The notes under the pieces: generated by a model
Told to the model about the DNA's origin: nothing
Database searches by the model: none
Seen by the model: only the letters and a program-made list of their open reading frames with translations
Shown here: positions 6,350-8,726 of the stretch, one piece after another
Numbering within the stretch: position 1 is the stretch's first letter
How the letters are laid out: each line of letters opens with the position of its first letter
Position numbers and translations under genes: made by a program
Assembly (NCBI GenBank): GCA_024695225.1
Contig: JAILIO010000096.1
Location: 1-8,726, forward strand
Origin: Lachnospiraceae bacterium
GTDB taxonomy: Bacteria; Bacillota; Clostridia; Lachnospirales; Lachnospiraceae
DNA length: 8,726 bases
Direction: 5' to 3'

Positions 6350-7605
6350 TCCTCCTCCTGCGGCCAGGTGAATTTCCGGGCGTTTGCAGCCCCGGGCTCC
6401 GCCTTGTACCTTTCGGAAACCATGATGCCCGGTATCCAGAGGACTTCATCCCCATCGCACAGGAGGGGAATGGAATCTCTGCTGTCCCTGGGAATCTTCT
6501 TGTCGATGAACAGCTTCTTTATGGTCTTTCGTTGTCCGGCTCCATATATTATGTAGTCACCCTGCCTTCTGGTTCTCCAGACCGGGTGAACATTTATTCT
6601 ATCACAATCGAGATAAACTGTATAGTGGGAAGGGCTTTCTGCGCTGTACCCATGATCATTTTTTTCACCATTTTTGTAAATAAATACTCTGTCGTATTCT
6701 CTTTTCGCGTGGAGGGCGTAGGGGAGGTCCAGATCGGCGCTGCCGGTCCCCTCCATAAAGTCGCACAGCATCTCTATGTGGGTTGAAGTGATGTCCTTTC
6801 TGTGGGAGGTGTGGAGTTCAAGGATCCTCAGCAAAGCTTCCCTTCGGACAGCGATATCTGCGGATCTCATAAGTGCTGAATCGATGGTGCGGCCGTCAGG
6901 ACAGGCTTTGGCGATCAACCGGTCCGCTTCCGCTTCCATGTGGAACTGGATGTCTGACAGTATGGCGGAAGTGCGCTCAAGCCTCCGGACCACATTCTCT
7001 GCGATGTTTTCCTCTGCCCAGGGGATGGCCTCCATACGGACCCGGTTTCTTGTGTAATCGGCGCTTTTATTTGTGCAGTCGTCCACCCAGGTCTCTCCGG
7101 TTTGCAAAAGGTATTCTTCTATCTCTTTTCTCTCCAGGAACAGTATGGGACGGATAACATTGTCCCTGACGGGGCGTATGCCTGTGAGCCCTTTGAGTCC
7201 TGTGCCCCTGAACAGGTTCATGACCACAGTCTCCGCCAGATCGCCGGCGTTATGGGCTGTGGCGATGCAGCTGCAGCCGTAACGCGATGCAGCTTTCTGC
7301 AGAGCCTCGTATCGCAGGTTCCTGCCGGCTTCTTCCTCGGAAAGTCCGAGGCGGGCGGCTTCTCCGGGCATGTCCACATCTGCCAGGTCAAAGGGGAGAG
7401 ACAGTTTTTCGGAAAGGTTTTGAACGAAATCGGCGTCGCGGTCTGCTTCTGCGCGGACGTGGTGATTTACATGGAACACCATTATCCCGATGTTCAGTTT
7501 GTCTTTTAGGAGACTCAGCACATGAAGGAGACAGACGGAGTCAGCACCCCCTGAAACCGCGGCCAGTACCCGGTCCCCGGGGGATGTCATACGATGCTCT
7601 TTCAT
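6346..7605 (-). CDS. tilS: tRNA(Ile)-lysidine synthetase
   Basis: Modifies cytidine 34 of tRNA-Ile(CAU) to lysidine with ATP and lysine, so that the tRNA reads AUA codons. From the ATG at 7605 it has 419 residues. The PP-loop motif SGGADS is at 18-23, and TAHNAGDLAET (116-126) is followed by NLFRGTGLKGLTGI (130-143). VDDCTNKSADYTRNRVR (174-190) is another family block. The C-terminal TilS domain covers about 335-400 (KKLFIDKKIPR, LLCDGDEVLWIPG). The start is uncertain. ATG 7605 best fits family alignments but has no good ribosome binding site. TTG 7677 has AGGAAG at a sensible distance. ATG 7692 and GTG 7716 also keep the frame open, and all the upstream choices translate through the hairpin at 7624-7650. 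The TGA overlaps the hpt ATG. The second His of the usual AHH block is Asn, a common variant, while GDL in place of DDQ/NDQ is less usual. Confidence 0.95.
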   Translation of the reverse strand: MKEHRMTSPGDRVLAAVSGGADSVCLLHVLSLLKDKLNIGIMVFHVNHHVRAEADRDADFVQNLSEKLSLPFDLADVDMPGEAARLGLSEEEAGRNLRYEALQKAASRYGCSCIATAHNAGDLAETVVMNLFRGTGLKGLTGIRPVRDNVIRPILFLERKEIEEYLLQTGETWVDDCTNKSADYTRNRVRMEAIPWAEENIAENVVRRLERTSAILSDIQFHMEAEADRLIAKACPDGRTIDSALMRSADIAVRREALLRILELHTSHRKDITSTHIEMLCDFMEGTGSADLDLPYALHAKREYDRVFIYKNGEKNDHGYSAESPSHYTVYLDCDRINVHPVWRTRRQGDYIIYGAGQRKTIKKLFIDKKIPRDSRDSIPLLCDGDEVLWIPGIMVSERYKAEPGAANARKFTWPQEEE

Positions 7606-7623
7606 ATAGTTAAATACGCGAAA

Positions 7624-7650
7624 GGGGACAGAGGATTTTCCCCTGTCCCC
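7624..7650 (-). repeat. GGGGACAG/CTGTCCCC hairpin repeat before tilS
   Basis: In the transcript the arms GGGGACAG and CTGTCCCC enclose GGGAAAATCCT. Pairing continues inside to make a 12-pair stem with one G-U and an AAA loop. The element lies in the 64-base gap between the divIC stop (7670) and the tilS ATG (7605), ending 18 bases before that ATG. It is followed by TTTCGCG and not by a real T run, so it is a poor terminator. From memory, palindromes with GGGGACA/TGTCCCC ends recur in many clostridial genomes, sometimes linked to REP-associated Y1 transposases. Whether that applies here is an inference. Confidence 0.75.
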
Positions 7651-7669
7651 GGAAATGCAGCGTTCGCCG

Positions 7670-8020
7670 TTATCCAACCGGTACTTCCTCATCACTGTTT
7701 CTGAAAATGATCTCACCTTCGTGGACCATCCCCAGTTTTTCTTTGGCTACATCTTCTATATATTTCTTGGTCTGGGTGTATTTTTCGTATTCATTCAGGG
7801 ATTCGGCTCTGGCCTCTTCCTCCTGGATCCTGGCTTCCAGCTCTGCCTGCTCGGCTTTTAGGGCCTCATCCCGGACCTTCAGTTCCTTGCTCTTGACGGA
7901 TACGGCGGAGACCAACAGCACGACCACAAGGGTTATCAGCAGCATGCCGCCCCTGTTGTCATTTTTGGTATGGGCGATTTTTTTTCCACGCCTTTTTTTC
8001 GTGTTTACATAACTTCCCAC
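7670..8020 (-). CDS. divIC: DivIC/FtsB-family septum formation protein
   Basis: Small bitopic division protein that acts at the septum with FtsL and DivIB/FtsQ. It has 116 residues: a basic cytoplasmic tail (KKRRGKK at 8-14), a membrane segment at about 26-42 (MLLITLVVVLLVSAVSV), and a coiled coil at about 44-85 rich in Glu, Ala and Leu. It ends with the conserved patch YIEDVAKEKLGMVHEGEIIF (87-106). The start is taken as GTG 8020, since the only in-frame ATG (7945) would remove the basic tail needed for orientation. There is no Shine-Dalgarno before GTG 8020, and a strong promoter ends only eight bases away, so translation may be leaderless. ATG 7945 has AGGGGCGGC in front and remains the alternative. 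It is first in the operon with tilS, hpt and ftsH. DivIC and FtsB cannot be told apart by eye; the Firmicute context favours DivIC. Confidence 0.9.
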   Translation of the reverse strand: MGSYVNTKKRRGKKIAHTKNDNRGGMLLITLVVVLLVSAVSVKSKELKVRDEALKAEQAELEARIQEEEARAESLNEYEKYTQTKKYIEDVAKEKLGMVHEGEIIFRNSDEEVPVG

Positions 8021-8028
8021 AAATACTG

Positions 8029-8057
8029 ATTTTATGGTAAAACATTGAATGCGTCAA
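8029..8057 (-). promoter_or_regulatory. Sigma-A type promoter of the divIC-tilS-hpt-ftsH operon
   Basis: On the minus strand TTGACG (8057-8052) and TAAAAT (8034-8029) are separated by exactly 17 bases. Each hexamer matches five of six consensus bases. The expected transcription start falls at about 8020-8024, that is at or within four bases of the divIC GTG codon. It is the best promoter on this strand in the intergenic region. Confidence 0.7.
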
Positions 8058-8087
8058 CAACTACTTATTGTCTGTAATGCTGGCAAC

Positions 8088-8105
8088 AACACTATATATA
8101 GTGTT
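8088..8105. promoter_or_regulatory. 18-base perfect palindrome in the divergent intergenic region
   Basis: AACACTATATATAGTGTT is a perfect dyad lying between the divIC promoter and the hup promoter. It is followed by TGTTTTGTTT on the plus strand. It could be an operator for either gene or a weak AT-rich hairpin. The 302-base region (8021-8322) also holds TTACATAA at 8114-8121 and, inverted, at 8194-8201, with a further copy at 8005-8012 inside divIC. A weak plus-strand promoter candidate is present too: TTGACA at 8123-8128, a 17-base spacer, then TTTATT at 8146-8151. No gene is seen in this region. Confidence 0.45.
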
Positions 8106-8232
8106 TGTTTTGTTTACATAAGTTGACACGCGGCCCGGGGTTGATTTTATTTATATGACTACAGTTTCCATAATTTCAGATGGTTCCGGGGTGTTATGTA
8201 ACCCAAACCCTTGTAATTTGTGGGATTTTGGC

Positions 8233-8263
8233 TTGACAAAGAAAAGAAATCGGATAATATATT
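8233..8263 (+). promoter_or_regulatory. Promoter of the HU gene
   Basis: A perfect TTGACA (8233-8238) precedes an AT-rich -10 region. The best -10 choices are TAATAT (8255-8260, spacer 16) or TATATT (8258-8263, spacer 19). Transcription would begin near 8267-8270 and leave a leader of about 55 bases. The leader ends in AGGAGGAGA (8308-8316), six bases before the ATG at 8323. Confidence 0.75.
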
Positions 8264-8322
8264 GCGTATCGGCTTTTTTGAGAGCTGTGATGTCAATATG
8301 TTTTTTTAGGAGGAGATGTTAA

Positions 8323-8595
8323 ATGAACAAGACAGAGTTAGTTGCTGAGATCGCAAAGCAGGCCGGCCTTTCCAAGAAGGATGCAGAGGCTTCCCTGAAG
8401 GCATTCACCGATGTTGTTACCACAACCCTTAAGAAGGGTGACAAGGTTCAGCTTGTTGGCTTCGGAACCTTCGAGGTTGCACAGAGGGCTGCACGTGACG
8501 GACGTAATCCTCACACCGGCGAGACCATGAAGATCAAAGCTTCCAAGGCACCTAAGTTCAAGGCTGGAAAAGCATTCAAGGACGCTCTCAACTGA
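8323..8595 (+). CDS. hup: HU family DNA-binding protein
   Basis: Small basic nucleoid protein that binds and bends DNA as a dimer with little sequence preference. It has 90 residues, the standard length. The N-terminal helices (MNKTELVAEIAKQAGLSKKD) are canonical. The family signature starts at GFGTF (46-50), runs through RNPHTGE (61-67) with the intercalating proline P63 in the arm, and is followed by the lysine-rich KIKASKAPKFKAGK (70-83). The start is fixed by AGGAGGAGA six bases upstream. Codon choice differs from the neighbours, with many GTT, GCA, CTT and CGT codons, as expected for a highly expressed gene. It is a single-gene unit with its own promoter and terminator, divergent from divIC. 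IHF is unlikely in a Firmicute, and there is no second subunit in the window. Confidence 0.97.
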   Translation: MNKTELVAEIAKQAGLSKKDAEASLKAFTDVVTTTLKKGDKVQLVGFGTFEVAQRAARDGRNPHTGETMKIKASKAPKFKAGKAFKDALN

Positions 8596-8610
8596 TAGTT
8601 ATTTTACGAG

Positions 8611-8650
8611 AGATACGGGGCGGAGCGAAAGCTCCGCCTTTGTTGTATCT
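8611..8650 (+). terminator. Intrinsic terminator after the HU gene
   Basis: GGCGGAGC (8619-8626) and GCTCCGCC (8631-8638) form a perfect eight-pair stem closed by a GAAA tetraloop, followed by TTTGTTGT. An outer pair AGATAC (8611-8616) with GTATCT (8645-8650) could enclose the whole element. It lies 15 bases after the hup stop codon. Confidence 0.85.
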
Positions 8651-8726
8651 AAGAAGCAAATGAACGCGTGAAGCTAAGAAGCAGACGGGCATGCGAGATG
8701 AGTAAGCAGACGGGCATGCGAGATGA
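8649..8726 (+). repeat. 25-base-period tandem repeat, cut by the window end
   Basis: Three units with a 25-base period can be read. They start at 8649 (CTAAGAAGCAAATG...), 8674 (CTAAGAAGCAGACGG...) and 8699 (TGAGTAAGCAGACGG...). Units 2 and 3 share an identical 23-base stretch (8679-8701 and 8704-8726) containing AGCAGACGGGCATGCGAGAT. Unit 1 is degenerate but keeps CTAAGAAGCA. The array begins exactly at the last two bases of the terminator's outer arm and continues beyond the window. No gene is evident. Confidence 0.8.

Noticed and set aside
7624..7650. Terminator ending divIC transcription
   Set aside because: The stem is strong but is followed by TTTCGCG, not a T run, and the downstream genes have no separate promoter that I can see.
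8674..8726. CRISPR array at the window end
   Set aside because: The identical 23-base copies are separated by only two bases and the units follow a fixed 25-base period, so there are no spacers.
1..8726. A new defence, mobile or biosynthetic system
   Set aside because: All long genes except two envelope proteins belong to well-known housekeeping families, and there is no transposase, integrase, nuclease cluster or toxin-antitoxin pair.

Overview
The window looks like ordinary chromosome from an anaerobic member of the Firmicutes, most likely class Clostridia. Three things point there: the order divIC-tilS-hpt-ftsH next to an HU gene, strong AGGAGG-type ribosome binding sites, and a small DUF1858 redox-disulfide protein typical of anaerobes. 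GC content looks close to half by eye. I see no tRNA, rRNA, CRISPR array, transposase or phage gene.

Left part (1-3874, + strand): a tightly packed set of four genes. It begins with about 200 bases of leader carrying promoter-like and dyad sequences. Then come a DUF1858 protein, a single-pass membrane protein with an Asp/Tyr-rich N-terminus, the CCA-adding tRNA nucleotidyltransferase (cca) and a secreted PEGA-type protein. Gaps are 11 bases or overlaps, so one transcript is likely. It ends at a perfect 30-base palindrome that also faces the converging operon on the other strand.

Middle part (4000-8020, - strand): divIC, tilS, hpt and ftsH. They encode a septum protein, the tRNA-Ile2 lysidine synthetase, a purine salvage phosphoribosyltransferase and the membrane AAA+ zinc protease. 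tilS-hpt and hpt-ftsH overlap. A good sigma-A type promoter sits so close to the divIC GTG codon that the message may be nearly leaderless. In Bacillus subtilis the same neighbourhood also holds yabP, yabQ, yabR and spoIIE, which are not in the corresponding intervals here.

Right part (8021-8726, + strand): a 302-base divergent intergenic region with palindromes and promoters, then the HU gene with its own promoter, ribosome binding site and terminator, and finally the start of a 25-base-period tandem repeat that runs off the end.

The genes are mostly housekeeping: two tRNA maturation enzymes, cell division, proteostasis, nucleotide salvage and nucleoid structure. I found no convincing new multi-gene system. 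The points most worth a second look are the GGACAG-type repeats, two of them translated inside cca and one at the tilS 5' end, the possibly leaderless divIC transcript, the leader dyad at the left edge, the terminal tandem repeat, and the two surface proteins flanking cca.
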